The notes: generated by a model from the sequence alone, not told the origin. A stretch of 64,000 bases of DNA from Micromonospora yangpuensis (GCF_900091615.1 NZ_FMIA01000002.1:2046001-2110000), one strand, 5' to 3'. Shown: positions 23,501 to 31,052, counted from the first letter of the stretch. A program made the numbers and translations.

Positions 23501-26102
23501 TGGTTTCGTCAGCCACAACACCATCGGCCTGATGATGGACTGTGACACCACCGGCGTCGAGCCCGATCTGGCGCTTGTCAAGTTCAAGAAGCTGGTCGGC
23601 GGCGGCTCGATGCAGATCGTCAACCAGACCGTGCCGCGTGCCCTGCGCAGCATCGGCTACCCCGAGGAGCAGGTCGAGGCGATCGTCGAGCACATCGCCG
23701 ACCACGGTCACGTGGTGGACGCCCCCGGCCTCAAGCCGGAGCACTACCCGGTCTTCGACTGTGCGATGGGCGAGCGGTCCATCGCCCCGATGGGCCACGT
23801 GCGGATGATGGCGGCGGTGCAGCCGTTCATCTCGGGGGCCATCTCGAAGTGCGTCGTCGGGGAGACCCTGGTGGCCTCCGGGGACGGGCTCGTCCGGATG
23901 GGCAGTCTCTACCAGGGCGAGGCGGAGGACACCTTCCGGTCGGAGTTCCTGAAGATCTCCTCCCTGGACGGTGACCGTAAGACCGACGCGTTCTACTACG
24001 GCGGCGTGCGTCCGGTGCGGACTGCCACGCTCCGTTCCGGGCACTCGGTGACCGGCACGTACCCGCACCGACTGCTCACCGCCGGTGATGGCGGACTGGT
24101 CTGGAAGACCCTGGGCGAGCTTCAGCCGGGTGACCAGGTAGCCACCCAGTACGGCGCCGACCTGTGGTCGACCGTCCCGGCGAGCCTGCGTGACGTGGTG
24201 ACCTCCCGGTCCTATGGGAACCAGAGGTCGGTCACGCTGCCGGGGGAGATGACGGAGGAATTGGCGCTGCTGCTCGGTGCCTATGCCGCCGAGGGGCACA
24301 CCAGCCGCAGCAACTGGACGATCACCATCACCAATTCCGTCGACTCGGTGCTGGAGCGGATCCAGGCAGCCTGGCAGTCGGTGTTCGGGCTGACCGCCCG
24401 GATCGACCGCCAACCCGGCAAGTGCCCGGGGGTCGTCGTGTCGTCCAAGACGGTCGTGGAGTTCCTGACGGAACTCGGTTGTGGCTCGCGGGCATCCCAT
24501 AAGCGGATCCCGGACGCGGTGCTGCGTTCGCCCCGCGCCATGGTGCTGGCCTTCCTGCGCGGGCTGGCGCTCGACGCGTACGTGACGACGGCGACCGCGC
24601 CGAAGTGGGCGATCTGTCTGGACAGCCCGGCGCTGCTGGACGACCTGCAGGCCGTGTTGACCAATCTCGGTGTCGTGCACGGCCGGGTGAGCAAGTTCAA
24701 CCCGGCGTACGGCAAGTCGTACGACGAGGTCTACGCCGCCGGCTACCAGGGGCAGCTCCTGGTGAGCATGGTGCCGTTCCTGGAGCCGGAGAAGGCGGTC
24801 GCCGCCGCGCGTTACCTCGCACAGTCCTACGGCACGGGGACGGCGGATGTCGTGCCCGGCATCAGCGGGCGGGACCTGTACGACCTGATTCCGGCCGGAA
24901 AGCCGGGCCGGGGCGGCATCCGTGGCGACCGTTCGAGCTTCGCGTTCCTGCTCGACAAGCGCACCCAGCACGTCACCCGTCGTACCGTGGAACGGGTGGC
25001 CTCCCTCGACGGTGTGGTACTGCCGGGATGGCTGCGCCAGGTGTTGGACGGCAATCTGCACTTCTCGCCCGTCGACTCCGTGGTGGATGCCGGTGAGCGG
25101 GAGGTGTACGACCTCTCGGTGCCGGAGACCCACGCCTTCGTGGCGAACGGCATCATGAACCACAACACGGTCAATATGCCGGAGCAGGCGACCGTCGAGG
25201 ACGTCGAGAAGATCTACTTCGAGGGCTGGAAGCTCGGCCTGAAGGCGCTGGCGATCTACCGGGACAACTGCAAGGTCGGCCAGCCGCTGTCGGTGGCCAA
25301 GCCGAACAAGGCGGTGGTCGCGGCGGCGGTGGAGGCCGCCGTCGAGGCCGCGGTGGCGGAGAAGGCCGTCGAGAAGGTCGTCGAGTACCGTCCGGTGCGC
25401 AAGCGGCTGCCGAAGAAGCGCCCGTCGCAGACGGTCAGCTTCTCCGTCGGCGGTGCCGAGGGGTACCTCACCGCGTCGTCGTACCCCGACGACGGCCTCG
25501 GCGAGGTCTTCCTCAAGATGTCGAAGCAGGGCTCGACGCTGGCCGGGGTGATGGACGCCTTCTCGGTGGCCATCTCCATCGGCCTGCAGTACGGCGTCCC
25601 GCTGGAGACGTACGTCAGCAAGTTCACCAACATGCGGTTCGAGCCGGCGGGCATGACCGACGACCCGGACGTGCGGATGGCCGCCTCGGTGATGGACTAC
25701 ATCTTCCGCCGGCTGGCCCTGGACTTCCTGCCGTACGACCGCCGTGCCGAACTGGGCATCTTCACCGCCAAGGAGCGGGCCGCCCAGCTGCGGGCCGAGG
25801 CGGAGGCGGAGGCCGGTGGCGCCGACCTCACCGCCATGGCCGCCTCGGCTCCGGTCGAGGCGCCCGAGACCAAGGCCGACGTGGCCGGGCCGGTCGGCCC
25901 GATCGCCCAGCCGGCCCTGGAGACCGCCGACGTCGCCGCCGCCAAGCCGGCGCCGGCGGTCGGCTCCAGCACCGAGCTGCTGGAGGCCGTGATCGGCAAG
26001 GCCGCCGACGCACCGCTCTGCTTCACCTGCGGTACGAAGATGCGCCCGGCCGGTAGCTGCTACGTCTGTGAGGGCTGCGGCTCCACCAGCGGCTGCAGCT
26101 GA
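20589..26102 (+). CDS. nrdJ: B12-dependent class II ribonucleotide reductase NrdJ with two inteins
   Basis: Reduces ribonucleotides to deoxyribonucleotides with adenosylcobalamin. The precursor is 1,837 residues. Removing inteins of 429 and 439 residues leaves 969, a normal actinobacterial NrdJ length. Active-site marks are QVSACFILAVDDSMDS and SSCNLASLNL (redox pair) and the radical cysteine motif NPCSEYLHL. The nucleotide loop GGATRRAAKMV and a C-terminal cysteine cluster (CFTCGTKMRPAGSCYVC) are also present; the latter probably shuttles electrons. ATG at 20589 was chosen; GTG 20604 is an alternative. Without splicing the enzyme should be inactive, because both inteins interrupt conserved loops (APTG/TIGLMM and GAISK/TVNMPE). 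Confidence 0.95.
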   Translation: MAGDGVTTSRSRTKAGAGLKVERVWTTEGVHPYDEVAWERRDIVMTNWRDGAINFEQRGVEFPESWSVNAANIVTTKYFRGAVGTPEREWSLKQLIDRVVHTYRAAGEQHGYFTTPADAELFEHELTWMLLHQVFSFNSPVWFNVGTPSPQQVSACFILAVDDSMDSILDWYKEEGLIFKGGSGSGVNLSRIRSSRELLSSGGTASGPVSFMRGADASAGTIKSGGATRRAAKMVILDVDHPDIEEFVVTKAREEDKIRALRDAGFDMDLGGSDIVSVQYQNANNSVRVSDEFMRAVDGGTGFDLRGRLDGAVIDTVDAKGLFRSIAQAAWECADPGLQYDDTINDWHTCPETGRITASNPCSEYLHLDNSSCNLASLNLMKFLRADGGFEVEKFVRSVEFVITAMDISICFADFPTEKIGETTRAYRQLGIGYANLGALLMASGLPYDSEQGRSVAAAITSLMTGTAYRRSAELAGIVGAYEGYARNAEPHKRVMRKHAAANDEIKPAGTVATAIAREATKQWTQGNKLGDKFGWRNSQAAVLAPTGCLTADTMVTTDRGLVRLGELGDVYGDRWQDLDLQVSTDEGARTATKFFVNGEEPTRRIVTDGGYRIQGTLAHRIKVVEPESGAWVWKRMAEVAEGDLVPIQLGTLVGEPRRVPLPVLDQAYYTDDRRLYVPDAVDTELAELVGYFMGDGSLHAKGLRFCVADTDLDVVERLRVLGKGLFGLEPVVAAQAGYQEVSFHSVRLARWWQTAGFAKTLPGADHSGKGWTPQVPSALLETNDAGVYGAFLRGLFEADGTVLGGVPSMSTSTESFAAEVRTLLLTLGMATTTRRTISGLGSEVWQVRLRNTAHAIAFDEVVGFVGARKGDLVTSDMAQSANRDRIHLPAAVWDLLVPAGHELRPAVVQSLRKTGGVPRAVALRVFAETGDDRLGHALDYLFEQVAVNEDGGVQPTYDLSVPANVTYVAGGFVSHNTIGLMMDCDTTGVEPDLALVKFKKLVGGGSMQIVNQTVPRALRSIGYPEEQVEAIVEHIADHGHVVDAPGLKPEHYPVFDCAMGERSIAPMGHVRMMAAVQPFISGAISKCVVGETLVASGDGLVRMGSLYQGEAEDTFRSEFLKISSLDGDRKTDAFYYGGVRPVRTATLRSGHSVTGTYPHRLLTAGDGGLVWKTLGELQPGDQVATQYGADLWSTVPASLRDVVTSRSYGNQRSVTLPGEMTEELALLLGAYAAEGHTSRSNWTITITNSVDSVLERIQAAWQSVFGLTARIDRQPGKCPGVVVSSKTVVEFLTELGCGSRASHKRIPDAVLRSPRAMVLAFLRGLALDAYVTTATAPKWAICLDSPALLDDLQAVLTNLGVVHGRVSKFNPAYGKSYDEVYAAGYQGQLLVSMVPFLEPEKAVAAARYLAQSYGTGTADVVPGISGRDLYDLIPAGKPGRGGIRGDRSSFAFLLDKRTQHVTRRTVERVASLDGVVLPGWLRQVLDGNLHFSPVDSVVDAGEREVYDLSVPETHAFVANGIMNHNTVNMPEQATVEDVEKIYFEGWKLGLKALAIYRDNCKVGQPLSVAKPNKAVVAAAVEAAVEAAVAEKAVEKVVEYRPVRKRLPKKRPSQTVSFSVGGAEGYLTASSYPDDGLGEVFLKMSKQGSTLAGVMDAFSVAISIGLQYGVPLETYVSKFTNMRFEPAGMTDDPDVRMAASVMDYIFRRLALDFLPYDRRAELGIFTAKERAAQLRAEAEAEAGGADLTAMAASAPVEAPETKADVAGPVGPIAQPALETADVAAAKPAPAVGSSTELLEAVIGKAADAPLCFTCGTKMRPAGSCYVCEGCGSTSGCS
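22233..23519 (+). other. NrdJ intein 1 with LAGLIDADG endonuclease (in-frame)
   Basis: A 429-residue protein intron between APTG and TIGLMM of NrdJ. It starts CLTADTMVTT (nucleophile Cys1) and has the block B histidine in TLAH (residues 69-72). It ends YVAGGFVSHN, with His-Asn as the last pair, and the next extein residue is Thr. Two LAGLIDADG motifs, LVGYFMGDG (141-149) and LRGLFEADG, both keep the catalytic aspartate, so the homing endonuclease looks intact. Splicing residues are complete. Codon use is high GC, indicating long residence in this lineage. Confidence 0.93.
23850..25166 (+). other. NrdJ intein 2 with degenerate endonuclease (in-frame)
   Basis: A 439-residue protein intron between GAISK and TVNMPE. 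It starts CVVGETLVAS, has block B TYPH (70-73), block F VYDLSVPETHAFVANG and ends MNHN; the +1 residue is Thr. All splicing residues are present. The endonuclease motifs are weakened: LLGAYAAEG keeps an acidic residue (Glu), but the second, LRGLALDAY, has Ala where the metal-binding acid belongs. Homing is therefore probably lost while splicing is kept. Only 110 extein residues separate the two inteins. Confidence 0.92.
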
Positions 26103-26108
26103 GCCACG

Positions 26109-26153
26109 ACCGGCGACCGCCCGACTCCCACCAGGGGTCGGGCGGTCGCCGGT
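26109..26153 (+). terminator. Hairpin terminator after nrdJ
   Basis: A perfect 17-bp stem, ACCGGCGACCGCCCGAC with its reverse complement, around an 11-base loop, starts seven bases after the nrdJ stop. It should end the nrdR-nrdJ transcript. Confidence 0.85.
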
Positions 26154-26170
26154 GGTGTCACCATCGAATA

Positions 26171-27106
26171 ATGCCGATCGCAGACAGCTTCGTCACGTTC
26201 GCCGTCCGGGAGGCGCGCGGGGTGTCGCCGACGTACGAACGACTCTGTCTGGCGGTGGCCCGGGACGACGAGTTGCTCGCCCGTCTCGAGCAGCTGCCGG
26301 CTGCCAGTCGGCAACCGAACCTGCTGCTGGGGGTCACCCGGCTGCTCGGCGGCCCGGTCGACGACCCGGTCGCGTTCCACGACTGGGTGTTGTCGCACTG
26401 GCAAATGGTCGAGGCGCAGCTGCGTACCCGGACGACCCAGACCAACGAAGCCGGTCGGTGCGCCGCCCTGCTACCGGTGCTCGCCGCGTTGCCGCAGCCC
26501 CTGGCGTTGGTGGAGGTCGGTGCCTCCGCCGGCCTCTGCCTCTATCCCGACCGGTACGCCTACCGGTACGGCGAGCACCTGGTAGGCGTCGGCGAACCGC
26601 TGCTGGAGTGCGCCGCGGTCGGCCTGTCACCGCCGGCACGGCGGCCCGAGGTGGTGTGGCGGGCCGGGCTGGACCTGACCCCGCTCGACGTCACCGACCC
26701 CGCCGACGTCGCCTGGCTCGACGCGCTGATCTGGCCGGAGCACACCCACCGCCGAGCCCGGTTGCGGGCCGCGGCGGCCGTCGCCGCGACGGATCCGCCG
26801 CTGCTGCTCCGGGGCGACCTGGTGGACGACCTACCCGCCCTGGCCGCCCAGGCGCCGGCCGACGCGACGCTGGTGGTCTTCCACACCTCGGTGCTCTACC
26901 AGGTGCCGGCTCGGCGCCGGGCGGCCTTCATCGAGACGGTACGCGGGCTGCCGGGACACTGGATCGCGAACGAGGCCCCGGAGACGCTGCCGTACGACGG
27001 GTTGCCACGACCACCGGACGGTGCCCTGCACCACGTGCTCGCGTTGGACGGCACGCCGTTGGCCTGGACCCGTTCACACGGTCAGTCGGTCACCTGGTTC
27101 GCCTGA
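26171..27106 (+). CDS. DUF2332 family protein
   Basis: A 311-residue soluble protein. The start MPIADSFVTFAVREARGVSP and inner motifs QTNEAGRCAALLP, VEVGASAGLCLYPDRYAYRY and VVFHTSVLYQVPARRRAAF match the DUF2332 family as I know it. VEVGASAGL resembles the glycine loop of SAM-dependent methyltransferases, so a methyltransferase-like fold is plausible, but no activity is established. It follows the nrdJ terminator and carries its own start ATG at 26171 with no strong ribosome site, so a leaderless transcript is possible. Confidence 0.8.
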   Translation: MPIADSFVTFAVREARGVSPTYERLCLAVARDDELLARLEQLPAASRQPNLLLGVTRLLGGPVDDPVAFHDWVLSHWQMVEAQLRTRTTQTNEAGRCAALLPVLAALPQPLALVEVGASAGLCLYPDRYAYRYGEHLVGVGEPLLECAAVGLSPPARRPEVVWRAGLDLTPLDVTDPADVAWLDALIWPEHTHRRARLRAAAAVAATDPPLLLRGDLVDDLPALAAQAPADATLVVFHTSVLYQVPARRRAAFIETVRGLPGHWIANEAPETLPYDGLPRPPDGALHHVLALDGTPLAWTRSHGQSVTWFA

Positions 27107-27138
27107 GGCGACTCAGGCTCTCGACCGTTCCGCGCCTC

Positions 27139-27216
27139 GCGCCGGCTACGCCGGCCGGTCCGTGCGTTGCGCCGGCTGCGCCGGCCGGTCGGTGCGTTGC
27201 GCCGGCTGCGCCGGCC
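27139..27216. repeat. 30-bp imperfect tandem repeat between two genes
   Basis: The unit CCGGCCGGTCGGTGCGTTGC plus ten bases recurs two to three times, ending 18 bp before the methyltransferase GTG. It has no clear function and occupies most of the 127-bp gap. Confidence 0.6.
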
Positions 27217-27233
27217 GGGCAGCATGGGGCACC

Positions 27234-28064
27234 GTGACCGAGCCGACCCACCTGGGGATCACCCGGGCCGCGTACGACACGGTGGCGGTCGACTACGCCG
27301 ACCTGCTCCGCGACGAGCTGGCGTCACGACCGCTGGACCGGGCCCTGCTCACCGTCTTCGCCGAGACGGTCCGGGCCGGTACCGATGGCCGGGGCGGCTT
27401 AGATGGTTGGGCCGGGGCTGATGGTCAGATGGGCTCCGACGGTCGGTCTGGGGCTGATGGTCAGGTGGGCGCCGACGGTCGGTCCGGGTCTGCTGGTCGG
27501 GCGGCCTCTGACGGTCGGGGCGGGGCCGATGGCCGCGTAGGTGACGGTGCTGGTCCGGCCGGTGGCGGCCCTCGGGTCGCCGACATCGGCTGCGGTCCCG
27601 GGCGGGTCACCGGCTTCCTGCGCGACGCCGGCCTGGACGTCTTCGGCGTGGACCTGTCCCCGCAGATGGTGGCGGTGGCCCGCCGGGAGCACCCGGACCT
27701 GCGCTTCGAGGTGGGCACGATGACCGACCTGACGCTGCCCGACGGCTCTCTCGCCGGCATCGTCGCCTGGTACTCGATCATCCACCTGCCGCCGGACCTG
27801 CTGCCCGGCGTCTTCGCCGGGTTCCACCGGGTGCTCGCGCCGGGCGGTCACCTGCTGCTCGCCTTCAAGGCCGGTGACGAGCGGGTCCGGCTGGAGCAGG
27901 CGTACGGCCACCGGGTCAGCTACGACGTGCACCGGTTGCCGCCGGAGCGGATCGCCGGGCAGCTGCGTGACGCCGGGTTCACCGTCACCACCCGGGTGCT
28001 GCGCGAACCGCAGGCCTACGAACGCACCCGCCAGGCCTTCCTCCTGGCCGAACGCGACGGGTGA
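27234..28064 (+). CDS. Class I SAM methyltransferase with collagen-like insert
   Basis: A 276-residue protein with the methyltransferase 11/25 pattern: motif I VADIGCGPGRVTGFLRDAG, the acidic residue ending VFGVDLS, motif IV-V region IVAWYSIIHLPPDLLPGVF and VLAPGGHLLLAFKAGD. The substrate is unknown. Between the N-terminal helices and motif I, residues about 49-113 form a Gly/Asp/Arg-rich low-complexity insert with GADGQ.GSDGRS repeats, coded by imperfect 36-bp tandem units. Family members normally have only a few residues there. GTG at 27234 is the first plausible start. Confidence 0.82.
   Translation: MTEPTHLGITRAAYDTVAVDYADLLRDELASRPLDRALLTVFAETVRAGTDGRGGLDGWAGADGQMGSDGRSGADGQVGADGRSGSAGRAASDGRGGADGRVGDGAGPAGGGPRVADIGCGPGRVTGFLRDAGLDVFGVDLSPQMVAVARREHPDLRFEVGTMTDLTLPDGSLAGIVAWYSIIHLPPDLLPGVFAGFHRVLAPGGHLLLAFKAGDERVRLEQAYGHRVSYDVHRLPPERIAGQLRDAGFTVTTRVLREPQAYERTRQAFLLAERDG
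27414..27485 (+). repeat. 36-bp tandem repeat inside a methyltransferase gene
   Basis: Two 36-bp units beginning GGGGCTGATGGTCAG lie head to tail, with few mismatches, inside a longer degenerate Gly/Asp-coding stretch. Being a multiple of three, expansion keeps the methyltransferase frame. Confidence 0.8.
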
Positions 28065-28069
28065 GCGCC

Positions 28070-28235
28070 GACCACCGGTCGAGCTCTGGCCACACCGGTT
28101 GGGCCTGACCACCGGTCGAGCCCTGGGCACCGGTCGAGCCCGGTCGCCGGTCGAGCCGAGCTTCCAGTTGAGCGCGAGCCACCGGTTCAGCCCAGCCACC
28201 GGTTCAGCCCAGCCACCGGTCGAGCCCAGCCACCA
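28070..28235. repeat. Imperfect CCACCGGTYnAGCCC tandem repeats
   Basis: About ten copies of a 12-17 bp unit (CCACCGGTTCAGCCCAG in the clearest three) fill the gap after the methyltransferase stop. ACCGGT is itself palindromic, so the array is rich in short dyads. No gene or terminator is evident in it. Confidence 0.7.
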
Positions 28236-28236
28236 G

Positions 28237-28294
28237 GGTGTGAGCGGGGTACCCCTCTCGACGATATGCGTTAAGAGGGGGCCCTTCCTTACAC
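28237..28294 (+). repeat. Intergenic repeat element, copy A
   Basis: A 54-bp core, starting GGTGTGAGCGGGGTACCCCT and ending GGGGCCCTTCCTT, matches the reverse complement of 29229-29282 at 47 of 54 positions. It contains the palindromes GGGTACCC and AAGGGCCCTT-like cores. It lies just before the DUF5522 gene. Confidence 0.85.
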
Positions 28295-28301
28295 TTTGGG
28301 G

Positions 28302-28544
28302 GTGGGGGGAGAGCGGCGGGCGTTGGCGGATCGGGCGTTGACCGAGCCGCATCCGTCCCGGCTGTCGCCGCAGCACCCGGACCGGGAGCGGATCCTGGCC
28401 GCGCATGCCGCCGCGCTGGCCGCCGGGGAGGCGGGCTACCTCGACCCGGGCAGCGGACTGTTCGTGCTCAGCGCCGGCTTCCTCGCCCGCCGGGGCACCT
28501 GCTGTGGGCGTGGCTGTCGCCACTGCCCCTACGTGACCGACTGA
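28302..28544 (+). CDS. DUF5522 family small cysteine-rich protein
   Basis: An 80-residue protein. The block HPSRLSPQHPDRERILAAHA, followed by GYLDPGSGLFVLSAGFLARR and the terminal GTCCGRGCRHCPY, is the DUF5522 pattern. The four cysteines CCxxxCxxC probably bind zinc or an iron-sulfur cluster; function is unknown. GTG at 28302 is assumed; a TTG at 28296 is possible. The first 15 residues are uncertain because the repeat element ends only eight bases before the GTG. Confidence 0.75.
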   Translation: MGGERRALADRALTEPHPSRLSPQHPDRERILAAHAAALAAGEAGYLDPGSGLFVLSAGFLARRGTCCGRGCRHCPYVTD

Positions 28545-28668
28545 CCCGCCGGGCGGCCACTTCCGGTACGTGTTCGACCGATCCGCCGGGCGACTTTCCT
28601 CCGGCGGGTGGATTCCGTACGGTGTCGCACGGACAGTCGGCAGGCGGCCGTCGTCGGGAGGTGTGCGA

Positions 28669-29223
28669 GTGCGCGGGCGGGTCTGGATCGCCGGGGCAGC
28701 GGTGCTGCTGGTCTCGGGATGTGCTGCCAAGGACGACGCCGAGCCGGTGGCGGTGCCGCCGGTGGGGCAGGTGACGATCCCGGTGGAGGCGGCCGCCGCG
28801 GGTGGTGCCTGCCGGCTGCTGGACTTCGCGGTGATCGAGGAGCACACCGGGATCCGGTTCGAGGTGGCCGCCGCGAGCGAACGTACCGACACCCAGACGT
28901 GTGTGGTCCGCACCGGGCAGGAGAGTCTGCCCGAGTTGACGCTCAGTGTCAGCGAGACGGCGGTGGACAAGGAGACGTTCACCGCCGACGTGGTGCCGAG
29001 CCGGGCGGAGAAGGTCACCGACCTGGGCGAGCAGGCGTACCGGCGTACGCTCGCGGCCTCCGGTGACGACGGTGCGGCGGCCGAGGTGGGCTGGTTGGCC
29101 GGGAAGGGCCGACTGGCCGTGCTGCGCTGCACCCTGCCGCCGGAGACCGACCGCGCCGCCGACGAGCTGGCCACCGGGCTCGCCGACCTGGCCAGGACCG
29201 TCGACCTCACCCCCACCAACTGA
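28669..29223 (+). CDS. Predicted lipoprotein, DUF3558-like
   Basis: A 184-residue protein. The signal peptide VRGRVWIAGAAVLLVSGC ends in a lipobox (LVSGC), so it should be anchored on the outer face of the membrane. The mature part has two cysteines (GACRLLDF and TQTCVVR), probably a disulfide, and a C-terminal RCTLPPETDRAADEL. The pattern fits small DUF3558-type lipoproteins, but the match is weak. GTG at 28669 is chosen because GGGAGG ends seven bases upstream; GTG 28663 is too close. Function unknown. Confidence 0.7.
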   Translation: MRGRVWIAGAAVLLVSGCAAKDDAEPVAVPPVGQVTIPVEAAAAGGACRLLDFAVIEEHTGIRFEVAAASERTDTQTCVVRTGQESLPELTLSVSETAVDKETFTADVVPSRAEKVTDLGEQAYRRTLAASGDDGAAAEVGWLAGKGRLAVLRCTLPPETDRAADELATGLADLARTVDLTPTN

Positions 29224-29228
29224 GGCGC

Positions 29229-29282
29229 AAGGAAGGGCCCCTTGTTAACGCATCCGGTCGAGAGGGGTACCCGTCTCACACC
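29229..29282 (-). repeat. Intergenic repeat element, copy B (inverted)
   Basis: An inverted copy of the element at 28237-28294 (47 of 54 identical). It begins five bases after the lipoprotein stop. With copy A it frames the DUF5522 and lipoprotein genes as a cassette of about 1 kb with inverted ends. Confidence 0.85.
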
Positions 29283-29340
29283 CCGGGCACGCGGCGGTGA
29301 AGATCCAGTGGCCAGTCGGTGTGCGGCGAGGAGCTAGCGG

Positions 29341-30027
29341 TCAGCCGGCGGCGACGAAGACCCGGGAGGCGACCTCGCGGGGCAGCCGGACCCGATCGCC
29401 GGAGCGGTCGATGGAGACCCCGTCGCGTTCCTGGGCCACGGTGACGGTGGCACCCGGGTCGACGCCGGCGGCGTGCAACTGCCGCAGCACGTCGGAGTCG
29501 GTCTGCACGCTCTCACAGATCCGCCGGACCACCACCTGGCCGGCGAGCCCGGGGAAGGCGAGGTTGCGCTCGGTCTCCGCCACGTCGGCGGCGGGCTGCT
29601 CCGGTCGGCCCAACTCCTCCAGGCCGGGGATCGGATTGCCGTACGGCGACCGGGTGGGCCGGTTGAGCAGGTCGTACACCCGCTTCTCGACCGCGTCGCT
29701 CATCACGTGCTCCCACCGGCAGGCCTCTTCGTGGGCCTCCTCGTAGGGCATGCCGATCACGTTTACCAGCAGCAGCTCGGCGAGGCGGTGCTTGCGCATG
29801 ACGGCGACCGCCATGCCGCGGCCGAGCGCGGTGAGGGTCAGGTGCCGGTCGCCCTCGACGGTGAGTAGCCCGTCACGTTCCATCCGGGCCACCGTCTGGC
29901 TCACCGTGGGGCCGCTCTGCCGGAGCCGTTCGGCGATCCGGGCGCGTAGCGGTGGCACACCTTCCTCTTCGAGCTCGAGGATGGTGCGCAGGTACATCTC
30001 GGTCGTGTCGACCAGGTCATGCTTCAC
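29341..30027 (-). CDS. ideR: Iron-dependent regulator of the DtxR/IdeR family
   Basis: Represses iron-uptake genes when Fe2+ is bound. The winged-helix domain is VKHDLVDTTEMYLRTILELE with SGPTVSQTVARMERDGLL. The metal-binding and dimer domain is RKHRLAELLLVNVIGMPYEE followed by HEEACRWEHVMSDAVEKRV, containing the His/Glu/Cys ligands expected for IdeR. A C-terminal SH3-like domain ends near AAG. Its 228 residues equal the IdeR length. GTG at 30027 follows GGGAGG. In mycobacteria ideR lies next to sigB; here sigB is 5.3 kb away. A likely target site lies at 43356. Confidence 0.92.
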   Translation of the reverse strand: MKHDLVDTTEMYLRTILELEEEGVPPLRARIAERLRQSGPTVSQTVARMERDGLLTVEGDRHLTLTALGRGMAVAVMRKHRLAELLLVNVIGMPYEEAHEEACRWEHVMSDAVEKRVYDLLNRPTRSPYGNPIPGLEELGRPEQPAADVAETERNLAFPGLAGQVVVRRICESVQTDSDVLRQLHAAGVDPGATVTVAQERDGVSIDRSGDRVRLPREVASRVFVAAG

Positions 30028-30142
30028 GTCAGCGGCCTCCCGGAGGCCGATGCTACCTTGAGTAACGCCGATCGACCGCCGACGAGCCGCGAGACACCGA
30101 CGAGCTGCGGGATCGGTACCCCCATGGTGTTGACTGGTCGGC

Positions 30143-31003
30143 GTGTCCGATTCGCAGAGCCCACTCGTCGAGGCCGACCGGCTCGCCACCGAGCTCGCCG
30201 GTCCGCATCCGCCCACGCTGCTGGACGTGCGCTGGCGGCTGACCGGCCCGTCCGGGCGGGCCGACCACGCCGCCGGCCACCTGCCCGGTGCCGTCTTCGT
30301 CGACCTGGACGCCGAGCTGTGCGGCCCACCGGGCCCCGCCGGCCGGCACCCGCTGCCCGAGGTGGCCGGCCTGCAGGCCGTGCTGCGGGCGGCCGGGGTC
30401 CGCACCGGTGGTCAGGTGGTGGTGTACGACGGCGGCGACGGGTTGGCCGCCGCGCGGGCCTGGTGGACGCTGCGGTGGGCCGGCCACCTGCCGGTCCGGG
30501 TGCTGCACGGTGGCTGGGCGGCCTGGCTGGCGGCGGGGCTGCCCACCTCGACCGAGCCGGCGACGCCGGCACCCGGTGACATCGTGGTCGCCCCGGGGGC
30601 CCTGCCGGTGATCGACGCCGACGGGGCGGCCCGCCTGGCGGGCGAGGCCGCCGGGGTGCTGCTCGACGTGCGGGCCGCGCCCCGCTACCGGGGGGAGCAC
30701 GAGCCGGTCGATCCGGTGGCCGGGCACGTCCCGGGTGCGGTGAACCTGCCCGCGACGCGGCTCGTCGACGCCGCCGGTCGGTACCCGGCGGCGGAGGTGC
30801 TCCGGGACCGGTTGGCCGCGGCGGGGGTGGTCGACGGGCGGACGGTCGGGGCGTACTGCGGGTCGGGGGTGACCGCCGCGCAGGCGGTGCTCGCCCTGCA
30901 CCTGGCCGGGCGGCACGACGCCGCCCTGTACGTGGGGTCGTGGAGCAACTGGGTGGCCGATCCGGCGCGGCCGGTGGCCACCGGGGAGACACCCGCCGGT
31001 TGA
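30143..31003 (+). CDS. sseA: Tandem-rhodanese sulfurtransferase
   Basis: Thiosulfate or 3-mercaptopyruvate sulfurtransferase with two rhodanese domains. The inactive N-terminal one spans about residues 15-130 (LLDVRWRLTG, GHLPGAVFVDLDAELCG, HGGWAAWLAAGLP). The catalytic C-terminal one spans about 155-280, with active-site loop YCGSGVTA. CGSGVT is the thiosulfate sulfurtransferase-type loop of SseA proteins. Length 286 is normal. GTG at 30143. It is divergent from ideR across 115 bp; iron-sulfur or sulfide metabolism links are possible but unproven. Confidence 0.88.
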   Translation: MSDSQSPLVEADRLATELAGPHPPTLLDVRWRLTGPSGRADHAAGHLPGAVFVDLDAELCGPPGPAGRHPLPEVAGLQAVLRAAGVRTGGQVVVYDGGDGLAAARAWWTLRWAGHLPVRVLHGGWAAWLAAGLPTSTEPATPAPGDIVVAPGALPVIDADGAARLAGEAAGVLLDVRAAPRYRGEHEPVDPVAGHVPGAVNLPATRLVDAAGRYPAAEVLRDRLAAAGVVDGRTVGAYCGSGVTAAQAVLALHLAGRHDAALYVGSWSNWVADPARPVATGETPAG

Positions 31004-31052
31004 GCGGGGCCGGTGACCGGGCCCGCAGCCGCCGTCGTGCGACCATGGGCCC

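Noticed and set aside
20619..25163. 1,514-codon open frame on the minus strand opposite nrdJ
   Set aside because: It is an antisense frame kept open by high GC. Its residues are an Arg/Gly/His/Asp-rich shadow without domain features, while the plus strand carries clear NrdJ and intein motifs.
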